The notes: generated from the letters alone by a model not told the origin. 38,820 nucleotides of DNA from Acidimicrobiales bacterium (GCA_015478655.1 JADMIJ010000036.1:1-38820), one strand, 5' to 3'. Counted from the stretch's first letter, positions 22,698 through 33,614 are shown. Numbers and translations are program-made.

Positions 22698-23036
22698 TCA
22701 GGGCCGGTTGGCGTGGTTGATGCAGAACCTGGTGGCGGGCATGGCTTCCAACCGGGCCGGCTCGATGGTCACACCGCACTCCTCGCAGCGGCCGTAGCTG
22801 CCGTCCTCGAGGCGGATCAGGGCCCGGGCCACCTCCGTGAGCGTCTCCTGCAGCTGACCGGCAAGTACGCCGGCCTCGCCCCGCTCGGCGGTCACCTGGC
22901 TGGAGTCGGCGAAGTTGGGGTCGTAGTCCAGTCCCCCGCCGTCGCCGAACCCGAGCTCGGACAATTCGGACTGGAGCTGCCGCCTCTCGTTCTCGAGGAG
23001 TTGGCGGTAGTCGATTGTGGGGGCATCGCTCGGCAC
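22698..23036 (-). CDS. DksA/TraR-type zinc-finger protein
   Basis: 112 residues. The N-terminal half is predicted as a coiled-coil (about residues 8-70, with LENERRQLQSELSEL and QLQETLTEVARAL). The C-terminus carries a zinc finger with Cys84, Cys87 (CEEC), Cys105 and His108 (CINH), a C-C-C-H variant of the usual four-cysteine DksA finger. Members bind RNA polymerase through the secondary channel or act as general regulators; the acidic tip typical of true DksA is not clear here. GTG 23036 follows an AGGA site. It lies 10 bases after xerD. Confidence 0.85.
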   Translation of the reverse strand: MPSDAPTIDYRQLLENERRQLQSELSELGFGDGGGLDYDPNFADSSQVTAERGEAGVLAGQLQETLTEVARALIRLEDGSYGRCEECGVTIEPARLEAMPATRFCINHANRP

Positions 23037-23046
23037 GGACGAGATC

Positions 23047-23979
23047 CTACTTGAGCTGGGACAGTGCAGCCCGCGGGTGGGCCCGTTCGTAGGAGGTGCG
23101 CAGGTGGTCCTGGCTGAGCTTGGTGTAGATCTGCGTCGTGGCGATGGAGACGTGGCCCAGCAGCTCCTGGACGACCCGGATGTCGGCGCCGTGGGCCAGC
23201 ATGTGGCTGGCGCACGAGTGGCGGAGCACGTGGGGGCTGACCAGCGGGCCCAGGCCGGCCCGTTCGGCGTGGTGGCGCACGATCGACCAGGCCCCCTGTC
23301 GGCTGAGCCTCCCCCCTCTCGTATTGATGAACACGGCTTCGGCGTCGCTCCGCCGGGCCCACCGCTCGGGGGCCAGCAGGGGCCGGCCCGAGATCGAGAG
23401 CCAACGGTCCAGGGCCATGTGGGCGGGCCCGCCCAGCGGGACCAGCCGCTCCTTCGCCCCCTTCCCGAACACCCGGAGCAGGCCGTCGTCCCCCTGCAGG
23501 TCGATGAGGGACAGACCCACAACCTCGGAGATCCTGGCCCCGGTGCCGTACAGGAGCTCGAGGAGGGCGCGATCGCGGACATCGCTGGGCCCCGTTCCGC
23601 TGACCGAGTCGAGCAGGTCCAGGACCTCAGCCTCCTCCAGGGCCTTGGGGAGGCGACGAGGCAGACGCGGGGAGCGCACGTCGGCCGTCGGGTCTCCGGT
23701 GATGACGTCCTCGCTCAAGAGGAAGCGGAACAGGCCGCGCAGGGCGGTCGTGGACCGGGCCATCGAGGCCGGGTTGCGGCCCTGGGCCCGCAGCTCGCTC
23801 AGATGGAGCTCGATGGCCTCGGTGCCGGCGTTGACGGGGTCGATCCCGGCTTCGGCCGCCCAGGACTCCCACACCGCGATGTCCCGGCGGTAGGCCACCA
23901 GGGTGTTGCGCGACCTCCCCTTCTCCACCGCCAGCCACGACAGGTACTCCTCGGCACCGTTCGAGAGTGGTGGGCTCAC
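23047..23979 (-). CDS. xerD: Site-specific tyrosine recombinase XerD/XerC
   Basis: 310 residues, a normal Xer length. The N-terminal core-binding SAM-like domain covers about residues 5-90. The catalytic domain has the full set: Arg149 (GTGARISE), Lys173 (GKGAKE), His250 and Arg253 (HVLRHS), His276 (LGHVS) and nucleophile Tyr285. Xer proteins resolve chromosome dimers at dif. The position between NUDIX and scpAB matches mycobacterial xerD, so this is the housekeeping recombinase, not the missing integrase of the tRNA-Pro cassette. GTG 23979 lies 10 bases after the NUDIX stop. Confidence 0.93.
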   Translation of the reverse strand: MSPPLSNGAEEYLSWLAVEKGRSRNTLVAYRRDIAVWESWAAEAGIDPVNAGTEAIELHLSELRAQGRNPASMARSTTALRGLFRFLLSEDVITGDPTADVRSPRLPRRLPKALEEAEVLDLLDSVSGTGPSDVRDRALLELLYGTGARISEVVGLSLIDLQGDDGLLRVFGKGAKERLVPLGGPAHMALDRWLSISGRPLLAPERWARRSDAEAVFINTRGGRLSRQGAWSIVRHHAERAGLGPLVSPHVLRHSCASHMLAHGADIRVVQELLGHVSIATTQIYTKLSQDHLRTSYERAHPRAALSQLK

Positions 23980-23989
23980 CGCGGGCCGG

Positions 23990-26387
<2,398 letters not shown>

Positions 26388-26397
26388 CTAGCGGAAT

Positions 26398-26429
26398 CGG
26401 GCGGCACAACGTGCGGACCCCTCCGCCCG
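26398..26429. terminator. Hairpin in the recN-pyrG gap
   Basis: CGGGCGG (26398-26404) and CCGCCCG (26423-26429) can pair around an 18-base loop. No T-run follows. If real, it is a weak attenuating structure in an otherwise continuous run. Confidence 0.25.
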
Positions 26430-26453
26430 GCCGACCTTCGAAACCCTGGCCCG

Positions 26454-28157
26454 TCACCGCCCGATGGGCTCCGACACCCCGTCCAACAACTCTCGGGCGT
26501 GGCGTCGAGCCGAGGCGCTGTCAGGACGGCCCGACAGCATCCGGCTGATCTCGACGACCCGGCCCTCCACGTCCAGAACCGACACTTCGGACCGGGTTCT
26601 CCCCGCCCGCTCGGCCTTCCGCACCTCCAACTGGTGGTCGGCGAGGGCGGCCACCTGAGCAAGATGGGTGACCACCAGCACCTGGGCATGGTGCCCGAGA
26701 CCGGCCAGCGCGGCACCGACGGCGGTGGCCGCGGCGCCGCCCACCCCGGCGTCGACTTCGTCGAAGACCATCACGCCCGGAGAGTCGGTGACGGCCAATC
26801 GGACCGCCAACATGGTGCGCGCCAGCTCTCCCCCGGATGCCACCTTGGCCAGAGGCTGGACGGGCTCGCCGGGGTTGGCCCCGAGCGAGAACGCGACCTG
26901 GTCGGCGGGCCCGGGCCCGTCCACGGTGACCGAGAACCGGGCCGAGGGCATGGCCAGGCCGTGCAGGGTGGCCTCGATCTCGGCGGCCAGGCGGGGGGCG
27001 CTCTTTCTCCGGGCGGCGGCGATTTGTGACTCGGCGTGTTCGAGGATCTCCCGGGCGGATCGGATCTGCCCGTCGAGGACGGAGGCCCGCTCCTCCTCGA
27101 GCTCGATGTCGGCCAGGCGCGCCCGGGCATTCGATTCGAAGGCGAGCACCTCGGCGAGGTTGCTCCCGTACTTCCGCTCGAGCTGATGGAACATTTGACG
27201 GCGGCCGCGGATCGCCTCGAGCCGTTCGGGGTCGTCGTCCCAGGTCTCCACCACGGTGCGGAGCTCGCCGGCCAGGTCGGAGACCTCGGCCATGATCGAG
27301 CGCATGCGGGTTTCGATCGAGGCCAGCGGCACCCGCCCGGCCAGGGCACGCGAGGCTTCGGCCAGCCGGTCGAGCGCGCTGGTCTCGTCCGACTCGGAGA
27401 CCTCCGAAAGGGCCTCCGCCGCAGCTTGACGGTGGGCCGTCGCCGCGGCCAGTCGATCCTCTTCGACCTCCAGCCGATCGTCCTCGTCGGCGTCCTCGAT
27501 GCCGGCCGCGGTGATCTCCTCGATCTCGTACCGAAGGAGGTCGACCTCCCGGGCGCGCTGGCGGGCATCGCCTCCCAACCCCTCGGACTCCCGGTTGAGC
27601 CGGCGCAGCTGGCGGCGGGCCGTGTCGAGGGCGCTGAGGTCGATGTGACCGAAGGCATCGAGGGCACCGCGTTGGGCCTCGGTGTGGGTGAGCGACCGGT
27701 GCTGGTGCTGGCCGTGCAGTTCGATCAGCCTCCCGGCGATCTCGCCCAGCGCCCCGATGGTCGCCATGCGGCCGTCGATCCACGCCTTGGACCGGCCACC
27801 CCGCATGACCGACCGGGCCAGGAGCACCTCGGTGTCGGCCTCACCCCCGACCCCGACCCCCGCCTCGCCGTCGGCGTCGTCGCCACTGCCCGTCGACAGG
27901 CCGACATCGGTGCCCCCGGGGGGAAGTGAGCCGACCGGGACGAGGAACCTCCCCTCGACCACTGCCTCGTCGGTGCCGGATCGGACCACGGACGGGTCGG
28001 CTCGCCCTCCGAGCAGCAAGCCCAGCGCTTCGACGAGGAGCGTCTTGCCGGCGCCGGTCTCGCCGGTCAACGCCGTCATGCCCGGCCCCAGTGACACGGT
28101 GACGTCGTCGATGACCCCGAGATTGCGGACGCGGAGTTCGACCAGGCTGGGAGGCAA
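26454..28157 (-). CDS. recN: DNA repair protein RecN
   Basis: 567 residues. An SMC-like ATPase of double-strand break repair: Walker A GETGAGKT (32-39), a long coiled-coil middle, the ABC signature ASGGELAR, and Walker B VMVFDEVDAGVGG. HGQHQH near residue 150 is characteristic of RecN. There is a Gly/Asp-rich insertion of about 35 residues between Walker A and the coiled coil (about 75-110), probably a disordered loop. The start TTG 28157 lies 10 bases after the nadK stop. The order tlyA-nadK-recN is conserved in Actinobacteria. Confidence 0.95.
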   Translation of the reverse strand: MPPSLVELRVRNLGVIDDVTVSLGPGMTALTGETGAGKTLLVEALGLLLGGRADPSVVRSGTDEAVVEGRFLVPVGSLPPGGTDVGLSTGSGDDADGEAGVGVGGEADTEVLLARSVMRGGRSKAWIDGRMATIGALGEIAGRLIELHGQHQHRSLTHTEAQRGALDAFGHIDLSALDTARRQLRRLNRESEGLGGDARQRAREVDLLRYEIEEITAAGIEDADEDDRLEVEEDRLAAATAHRQAAAEALSEVSESDETSALDRLAEASRALAGRVPLASIETRMRSIMAEVSDLAGELRTVVETWDDDPERLEAIRGRRQMFHQLERKYGSNLAEVLAFESNARARLADIELEEERASVLDGQIRSAREILEHAESQIAAARRKSAPRLAAEIEATLHGLAMPSARFSVTVDGPGPADQVAFSLGANPGEPVQPLAKVASGGELARTMLAVRLAVTDSPGVMVFDEVDAGVGGAAATAVGAALAGLGHHAQVLVVTHLAQVAALADHQLEVRKAERAGRTRSEVSVLDVEGRVVEISRMLSGRPDSASARRHARELLDGVSEPIGR

Positions 28158-28167
28158 CGCGCTCGCC

Positions 28168-28992
28168 CTACCGATCGGCGAGATGGAACTTGGCCCGGAG
28201 GATGGCGTGGAAGTCGCGGGTCCCGAACGTCACCAGCCGGGCCGGTTGGTCTCCCTCGGAGCACTCGACGGCGGCTCCCGGGGCCAGCACGGACACCGTC
28301 ACCCCGTCGACGACCAGCACGGCCGAGCGGGGCTCGCGGACCTCGAGCCGGAGTTGTTCGCTCGGCTCGAGCACCAGGGCCCGATCGAAGAGCATGTGGG
28401 GTGAGACCGGGGTGACCACGATGGCCCGCAGCCGCGGTGAGAGCACGGGCCCGCGAGCCGACAGGTTGTAGGCGGTCGATCCCGTGGGCGTGGAGACCAG
28501 GAGGCCGTCGGCCGCGTAGGTGACGAAGGGCCGGCCGTCGATGGAGGCGGCGATGCGCACCGTGTGCCCGGGCACGGTCTTCTCCACCGTGGCCTCGTTG
28601 AGTGCGGTCCGATGGGCGACGGGCTCGCCGTCGGGCCCGGTCACGACCACCGACAACGTCATCCGCTCCTCCACCTGGTGCGACCCCGAGAGGAAGCCGG
28701 CCAGCGCCTCCTCGAGACCACCGGGCTCGACCTGGGTCAGGTAGCCGAGCCTCCCGATGTTGACCCCGAGGACGGGGATCCCCTTGGCCAGGGCCGCCTC
28801 CACGGAGCGGAGCAACGTCCCGTCGCCGCCCAGGCTGACCAGCAGATCGGCTCCGTCGGCGGAGACCGAGCCGTCGGGCTGGAGCGCGGACACCGACTGG
28901 TGGCCCCGTTCGGCCAGCCAGGCGGCGGCGCGCTCGCCCAACGCCGTCGCCTCCGGGCGCTGGGAGTTGGCATGGAAGGCGATGAGGGCCAT
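28168..28992 (-). CDS. nadK: NAD kinase
   Basis: 274 residues. It phosphorylates NAD to NADP. GGDGT (55-59) is the nucleotide-binding signature, followed by VNIGRLGYLT and the STPTGSTAYNLSARGP block. A normal bacterial length with no fusion. ATG 28992 lies 5 bases after the tlyA stop. It is co-transcribed with tlyA and recN. Confidence 0.95.
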   Translation of the reverse strand: MALIAFHANSQRPEATALGERAAAWLAERGHQSVSALQPDGSVSADGADLLVSLGGDGTLLRSVEAALAKGIPVLGVNIGRLGYLTQVEPGGLEEALAGFLSGSHQVEERMTLSVVVTGPDGEPVAHRTALNEATVEKTVPGHTVRIAASIDGRPFVTYAADGLLVSTPTGSTAYNLSARGPVLSPRLRAIVVTPVSPHMLFDRALVLEPSEQLRLEVREPRSAVLVVDGVTVSVLAPGAAVECSEGDQPARLVTFGTRDFHAILRAKFHLADR

Positions 28993-28997
28993 GGTCC

Positions 28998-29852
28998 CTA
29001 CCGCCTCGACCCGGTGGCTTCGCCTTCGGCCACGGTGGCGTCCAACAGGGCCGAGACCTCCCGTGCCGGTGCCGCGTCCTTCGACCCGACCCCTGCGTCC
29101 GAGGGTGTGGCGGCGTGGATCAGGAACTCGATGTTTCCGGCGGACCCGGTGATCGGTGATGGCATGGCCCCCATGATGACTGCTCCGGCGGCTCCGAGCG
29201 CGCCCGCCACCTCGCCGAGTGTCCTCCGGTGGATGGCGGGGTCGCGGATGATCCCCTTGCCGCGGGACGCCTCCACCCGGCCCGCTTCGAACTGGGGCTT
29301 CACCAGGATCACCGCCGACGCCCCCGGGGCGGCGACCTCACCCACCAGGACCGGGACGGCGCGGGTCACCGAGATGAACGAGAGGTCGGCGGTGACCAGG
29401 TCCACGGGGCGCCCGCCGACGGTCTCCAGGGTGACGTCCCGGATATCCGTGCGCTCGCAGTTGACCACCCGAGGGTCGGCGCGCAGCCGCTCGTGCAGTT
29501 GGCCCCGGCCCACGTCCACGGCCACCACCGAGGCCGCACCGGCCTGCAACAGGCAGTCGGTGAACCCCCCGGTCGAGGCGCCCGCATCGAGTGCCCGTGC
29601 CCCATCGGGGTCAATGCCGAAGCGAAGCAGTGCGGCCTCCAGTTTGGCACCGCCCCGGCTGACGAAGCGGGGCGGGGACCCGAGCAGCTCGACCGGCTCG
29701 GCCGGTGCCACCAGGCGGGCCGGCTTGTCGGCGATCGAGCCGGACACGAGGACCAGACCCTGCTCGATGAGCGCCGCGGCCCGGGGTCGGCTGTCGACGA
29801 GTCCTCGCTCGACCAGGGCCCGGTCGAGCCGGAGCCGGGCGGACGGGGTCAG
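28998..29852 (-). CDS. tlyA: TlyA-type rRNA 2'-O-methyltransferase, probable CTG start
   Basis: 284 residues if it starts at CTG 29852. The S4 domain ([20 protein letters not shown] and on) is encoded from the first codons, followed by the FtsJ-like methyltransferase: [16 protein letters not shown] (S-adenosylmethionine loop), DVGRGQLH, and FISVT near the catalytic Asp/Lys. No ATG, GTG or TTG exists in frame between the upstream stop and GTG 29747, which would delete half of the S4 domain. The CTG overlaps the TGA of the upstream gene (CTGA), as ATGA, GTGA and TTGA do elsewhere here. TlyA methylates C1409 and C1920-type positions of 16S and 23S rRNA. Confidence 0.88.
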   Translation of the reverse strand: MTPSARLRLDRALVERGLVDSRPRAAALIEQGLVLVSGSIADKPARLVAPAEPVELLGSPPRFVSRGGAKLEAALLRFGIDPDGARALDAGASTGGFTDCLLQAGAASVVAVDVGRGQLHERLRADPRVVNCERTDIRDVTLETVGGRPVDLVTADLSFISVTRAVPVLVGEVAAPGASAVILVKPQFEAGRVEASRGKGIIRDPAIHRRTLGEVAGALGAAGAVIMGAMPSPITGSAGNIEFLIHAATPSDAGVGSKDAAPAREVSALLDATVAEGEATGSRR

Positions 29853-30376
29853 TCCGCCGACCCGCTGTCCCGACCGGCGGCCGGTGGGGCCTTCTTCACG
29901 GCAGCCTTCTTGGCGGGCGACTTCTTGGCCACTGCCTTCTTCGCCGCCGCCTTCTTGGCGGGAGACTTCTTGGCCGCCGCCTTCTTGGCCCCGGCCTTCT
30001 TGCCGGCCGCCTTCTTGGCCGGAGACTTCTTGGCCGTCGACTTCTTCCCCGCTCCCTTCTTGCCAGTGGTGGCGGCCCGTCCGGCCTCGGCGGTGCGGCC
30101 GAGGAGCGTGGCCACCTGCTTGGCCACATCCTCGAGGCTGGTGATGCCCACGCTCTCGAGTTGGCGGGACACTTCGTGCCGGACCTGGACCAGCAGGGCC
30201 TCCCGGCTCTTGCGGCTGCGCTCGAGCAGATCGTCGACCCAGGCCCTGGCATCGCTGCCCTGGAACTCGCCGCTCTTCACCAGCTCCTGCACCAACTCCT
30301 CGGCCTTGGCCCGTGTCATGTTGGTGAAGGCGATGCCGGCGTCGAGATACTTCTGAAACGGATCCTTGTTGGCCAT
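29849..30376 (-). CDS. Phasin/PhaF-like protein with histone H1-like AKKSP tail
   Basis: 175 residues. Residues ~1-95 are helical and acidic/basic mixed ([45 protein letters not shown]), resembling the COG3937 phasin-like/PhaF group associated with polyhydroxyalkanoate granules. Residues ~103-165 are Lys/Ala/Pro repeats (KKSPAKKA) like eukaryotic histone H1 tails and PhaF C-termini, expected to bind DNA. It may tether granules or lipid-like bodies to the nucleoid, or act as a nucleoid protein; there is no PHA synthase in the window. ATG 30376 is 17 bases from a perfect palindrome. It occupies the slot of the small Rv1693 gene in mycobacteria. Confidence 0.75.
   Translation of the reverse strand: MANKDPFQKYLDAGIAFTNMTRAKAEELVQELVKSGEFQGSDARAWVDDLLERSRKSREALLVQVRHEVSRQLESVGITSLEDVAKQVATLLGRTAEAGRAATTGKKGAGKKSTAKKSPAKKAAGKKAGAKKAAAKKSPAKKAAAKKAVAKKSPAKKAAVKKAPPAAGRDSGSAD
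29899..30063. repeat. Degenerate repeats encoding the Lys/Ala-rich tail
   Basis: Runs such as GCCTTCTTGGC and GACTTCTTGGC recur about every 15-30 bp, encoding AKK and SPAKK units. The repetition is coding-driven, and length variation between strains is likely. Confidence 0.7.
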
Positions 30377-30393
30377 TTGTCCACTCTACCTGG

Positions 30394-30416
30394 AGTGCTT
30401 GCTCGCAGCAAGCACT
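30394..30416. promoter_or_regulatory. Perfect 23-bp palindrome upstream of the phasin/H1-like gene
   Basis: AGTGCTTGCT (30394-30403) and AGCAAGCACT (30407-30416) are exact inverted copies with a 3-base spacer, in the 44-bp gap between the phosphatase stop and the phasin/H1-like ATG. A T-run (30416-30421) follows on the plus strand, where no gene needs terminating. On the minus strand the run is a leading A-tract. The size and symmetry suit a TetR-type operator or a leader hairpin. Confidence 0.6.
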
Positions 30417-30420
30417 TTTT

Positions 30421-31233
30421 TCAAGTCCCGCCGGCCAGGCAGTCCCGGACCAATGACACGAAGTCCGGGGCCCGAACGGCCACCGGCACGTCGAAGCCCC
30501 GGGCCCCGGCCGGGGTCACCCCCGAATCGACGAGCGCAAAGGGAATGCCGAGTCGTTCGGCCAGCCGGCCGTCCGTGCGCGGTTGGTCACCGACCATCAC
30601 CGCCGAGGCGGCACTGTCGCCGAATCCGAACCGCTCCTTCATCAACGCCGCCATCGCCTCGTGAGGCTTCCCGGCAATCTCGGGCGTCACCCCGGAGGCG
30701 GTGGCGACCGCAGCCAACAGGGCCCCGGAACCCGGCACCAGGCCGGCGGGGGTGGGGTGGGTCGGGTCCTCATTGGTGCCGATGAGCCGACCACACTGCC
30801 GTGCCGCGGCCGCCGTGGCGGCCAAGATGTCGAAATCGAATGTCCGGCTCCATCCGACGATGACGGCGTCCTCCGGCCCTTCGTCGACTCTCTTCACCCC
30901 GCGCGCCTCGAGGGCCTCGAGCACGCCCCCCTCGGCCAGCACCGTGACCGACCGACCGGGCTCAACCAGCGACGCGGCGGCCGCCGCGGATGTGGCCAGA
31001 TCGGCGGCCACGGATGCGATGCCGGCCCCTTGCAGGCGGGCCAGCAGCTCCGTCGTCGTGGGGGCAGAGTTGTTGGTGGCGAAGACGACGCGGATGCCCT
31101 GTCCTCGCAGGGTGGAGACCGCCGCGGCCACATCCCCGATGGGCTGACCGGCCAACCACACCACGCCGTCGAGGTCGACGATCCACAGCGAGGCGGTGGC
31201 CAATGTGGCCGCCGGCGACCGCCCGGCGCTCAT
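30421..31233 (-). CDS. HAD-IIA phosphatase (NagD-like; candidate glycerol-3-phosphate phosphatase)
   Basis: 270 residues. HAD motif I is VDLDGVVW (Asp20, Asp22). Motif II is FATNNSA. GKPHEA carries the motif III Lys, and VGDQPRTD is motif IV. A C2-type cap lies between motifs II and III. The family dephosphorylates small phosphates. Its place upstream of tlyA matches M. tuberculosis Rv1692, described as a glycerol-3-phosphate phosphatase, so that activity is a reasonable guess. ATG 31233 overlaps the desaturase stop (ATGA). Confidence 0.85.
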   Translation of the reverse strand: MSAGRSPAATLATASLWIVDLDGVVWLAGQPIGDVAAAVSTLRGQGIRVVFATNNSAPTTTELLARLQGAGIASVAADLATSAAAAASLVEPGRSVTVLAEGGVLEALEARGVKRVDEGPEDAVIVGWSRTFDFDILAATAAAARQCGRLIGTNEDPTHPTPAGLVPGSGALLAAVATASGVTPEIAGKPHEAMAALMKERFGFGDSAASAVMVGDQPRTDGRLAERLGIPFALVDSGVTPAGARGFDVPVAVRAPDFVSLVRDCLAGGT

Positions 31234-32405
31234 TCCGGGGCGGTGTCGGTGGCCCCGGACTCCGCCTTCGGGACCTTGGCGCCCTTCCGGGTCCGGCGGG
31301 TGGTGTCAGCCAACTGGTCCGCCGACTCGAGTACCCGCGAGATCAACCCCGACAGATGCGACAGCGGCTCGACCGGAAGCCCCTTGTCAGGGCCGAAGGC
31401 GGAAGGCGGTGCACCGGGATCGCTGGCCTCCGACGACGGGGCCAGGGGCCGGGCGCTGAGGTCGGCGATCCGTTCACCGGTCACCTTGGCCGCCCGCTCC
31501 CAGTACGAGCGGAACATCCCGATGTCGAAGGCGCCGTCGCGCACGCGGGCCTGGTCGAGCAGCCGGGCCGGGGGCGCCTTGAGGTCCCGGACCACGTGCA
31601 CGGCGGCCAGGGCCTTGAGTCCGTACCAGGTGGGATCGAGCTCCCACCACCGGAATCCCTGACGGGCCGAGGCCGGCAGGTAGTGGTGATTGTTGTGCCA
31701 ACCCTCTCCCCCGGTGAACAGGGCCACGAGCATCGAGTTCCGGCTGGTGTCCGGGGTGGCGTACCGGCGCCGACCGATGAGATGGGCCATGGAGTTGACC
31801 AGGAACGTCCCGTGCCACAGCAGGACGGTGGAGAGGAAGAAACCGATCAGCAGGCCCCCCCACCCTCCGAGGAGGAAGCAGGCGATGGCCACCAGCCAGG
31901 GGCCGATCCACGAGTGACGTTCGAGAAGCCGGAGTTCCGGATAGGAGGCGAAGTCCTTGATGGTCGAGAGATCGGTGGCCTTGTACCTGGTCGACAGGAT
32001 CCAGCCGACGTGGCTCCACCAAAAACCGTCTCGCGGTGAGTGCACGTCGTCGTCCAGATCGGTGTAGCGGTGGTGGAGGCGGTGGTGACTTGCCCACCAC
32101 AGGGGCCCTTTCTGCACCGCAGTGGTGCCACCGAACGCCATGACGAACTGCGCCACCCGGCCCATGCGATAACTGCGATGGGAGAAGTAGCGGTGGTACC
32201 CGGCGGTGATGAAGAACATCCGGGTCAGGTAGAGCAGGGCGCAGAGCACCCAGTCCTGCCAGGTCACCACCACGAACAGTGCGGCCAGGGGAGCCAGGTG
32301 GACGCCGATGAACGGGATCGACGACACCCAGTCGGTCCGGTCGGCGGACCCGTCCACTGCATCGGGCTGCGAGGTGCCGGTCGGCACAGGGGTGGTTGCG
32401 GTCAT
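31230..32405 (-). CDS. Membrane acyl (acyl-CoA/acyl-lipid) delta-9-type desaturase
   Basis: 391 residues. The three histidine boxes of membrane fatty-acid desaturases are HRYFSH (71-76), HHRLHH (107-112) and HNNHH, binding the diiron centre. Four hydrophobic segments flank them. It introduces double bonds into acyl chains with O2 and two electrons from a separate donor. The C-terminal ~90 residues are hydrophilic, with no cytochrome b5 domain, so an external electron donor is needed. ATG 32405 is chosen; an upstream in-frame start at 32435 adds 10 residues. It is 93 bp downstream of the DoxX-Rieske gene and coupled to the phosphatase. Confidence 0.9.
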   Translation of the reverse strand: MTATTPVPTGTSQPDAVDGSADRTDWVSSIPFIGVHLAPLAALFVVVTWQDWVLCALLYLTRMFFITAGYHRYFSHRSYRMGRVAQFVMAFGGTTAVQKGPLWWASHHRLHHRYTDLDDDVHSPRDGFWWSHVGWILSTRYKATDLSTIKDFASYPELRLLERHSWIGPWLVAIACFLLGGWGGLLIGFFLSTVLLWHGTFLVNSMAHLIGRRRYATPDTSRNSMLVALFTGGEGWHNNHHYLPASARQGFRWWELDPTWYGLKALAAVHVVRDLKAPPARLLDQARVRDGAFDIGMFRSYWERAAKVTGERIADLSARPLAPSSEASDPGAPPSAFGPDKGLPVEPLSHLSGLISRVLESADQLADTTRRTRKGAKVPKAESGATDTAPE

Positions 32406-32498
32406 GGGATGCCCTCGGCTACCGACGGCAACCAATGGTAGCCCGGCGGAACCGGAATGCCGGTGTCATGACGGCACCGTACAAGACCCGGCCGTTGG

Positions 32499-33614
32499 TC
32501 AATTGGTCACGTAGAGATTCCCGTTCGATCCCCTGATCACATTGATCTTCGTCAGCCCGGAGGTGGCCGGGCCGTTCCGGACGTTCCCGGTCCGGGGATC
32601 GAACATCGACCCGTGACACGGACAGGCGATGATCCTGGCCGATGCCTGGTAGGCAACCGTGCACCCCGCATGGGGACAGATGGCGTCGAAGGCGACGAAG
32701 TCGTTGGCGACCCGCTGGATGACCAGGGCCGGATCCCCGCTGGACGGGTCGGTGAAGCTGGCCGACCCGCCGATGGGGACACTCGACGCTGATCCGATGG
32801 CGGTCCCTGCCGATGTCGAGCCCGTCGTGGGGGTGGTGGAGCCGCCCGTTCCGGCCTGGGAGGTCGTGGTGGTCGAACCCGGACCACCCCTCGTGAGGGT
32901 CCGGGTTCCGCTGGCCGAGGCGGCGGTACCGCCCACGGCGCGACCGAGCAGGGCGGCCAGCCCGCCGGCGACCAACACGACACCGGCCGCCAGAGCGGCA
33001 AGGGCCCCGTGGGAGAGCACCACCCGCCGCGGCAGCCCCCCCTCTGTGGACGCCGTCATCGGTTGGCGCTGGGCCAGCCAGGTGTCGAACGCGGGAGCGC
33101 CTGCGGCTCCGCCCAGCACGAAGGGGGTCCAGGCGAAGAAGAAGACGATGTCCGAACCGGTGAAGTAGGGAGAGGCGTGGAAGCTCACGGTCAAGAAGAG
33201 CCCGAGCGACAGGGCCATGCCCGCCACCGCCGCCACCCGGGTCAGCAGGCCGACCAGGATTCCCAGGCCGATGGCCACCTCCCCGATCGAGATGAGCAGG
33301 CCCACCGTCGAGGCAATCGGTACGAGGTGACTGGTCAGCCCGTGGATGGGGCTGGAGTGGGAGGCACCGACCAGTTGGGCATGGATCGACGAGGCGCTCG
33401 AGGTCTTGAAGAACTCCGGATTGGCCAGCTTCTGGAGCCCGGCAAAGAGGAAGGTGGTCCCGAGGAACAGGCGGAGCGGTATCAGGAGCCATCCGGCGGC
33501 TACCGTGCCGTCGGGCCCGGTCGGCGACCACATGGGATTGGTCGATGGTTCAGCACCGTCGGATTGGGGGCGGGAACGGGCTGAGCGCGGTCGTCTGGGG
33601 GCGTTCGACGTCAT
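32499..33614 (-). CDS. DoxX-like membrane domain fused to a Rieske [2Fe-2S] domain
   Basis: 371 residues. Residues ~35-180 form a four-helix DoxX/DoxD-like domain (LRLFLGTTFLFAGLQKL and three more hydrophobic segments). A membrane segment near residues 200-225 and a Thr/Gly/Ser-rich linker (~235-275) lead to a Rieske domain near the C-terminus. That domain has CPHAGC and CPCHGS: two Cys and two His ligands plus a second Cys in each loop able to form the usual disulfide. DoxD proteins pass electrons from thiosulfate or other donors to quinone, so a membrane redox role is likely. ATG 33614 is preferred; ATG 33626 is an alternative. The gene precedes the desaturase on the same strand. Confidence 0.8.
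   Translation of the reverse strand: MTSNAPRRPRSARSRPQSDGAEPSTNPMWSPTGPDGTVAAGWLLIPLRLFLGTTFLFAGLQKLANPEFFKTSSASSIHAQLVGASHSSPIHGLTSHLVPIASTVGLLISIGEVAIGLGILVGLLTRVAAVAGMALSLGLFLTVSFHASPYFTGSDIVFFFAWTPFVLGGAAGAPAFDTWLAQRQPMTASTEGGLPRRVVLSHGALAALAAGVVLVAGGLAALLGRAVGGTAASASGTRTLTRGGPGSTTTTSQAGTGGSTTPTTGSTSAGTAIGSASSVPIGGSASFTDPSSGDPALVIQRVANDFVAFDAICPHAGCTVAYQASARIIACPCHGSMFDPRTGNVRNGPATSGLTKINVIRGSNGNLYVTN

Noticed and set aside
23047-23979. The tyrosine recombinase as the integrase of the tRNA-Pro element
   Set aside because: It is 20 kb away, has housekeeping XerD context and a normal Xer length.
29899-30063. Short repeats considered as a CRISPR array
   Set aside because: They are coding repeats for Lys/Ala units without spacers; no cas genes are present.
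30394-30421. Hairpin plus T-run read as an intrinsic terminator
   Set aside because: The T-run follows the hairpin only on the plus strand, where no gene ends. Kept as a possible operator or leader element instead.
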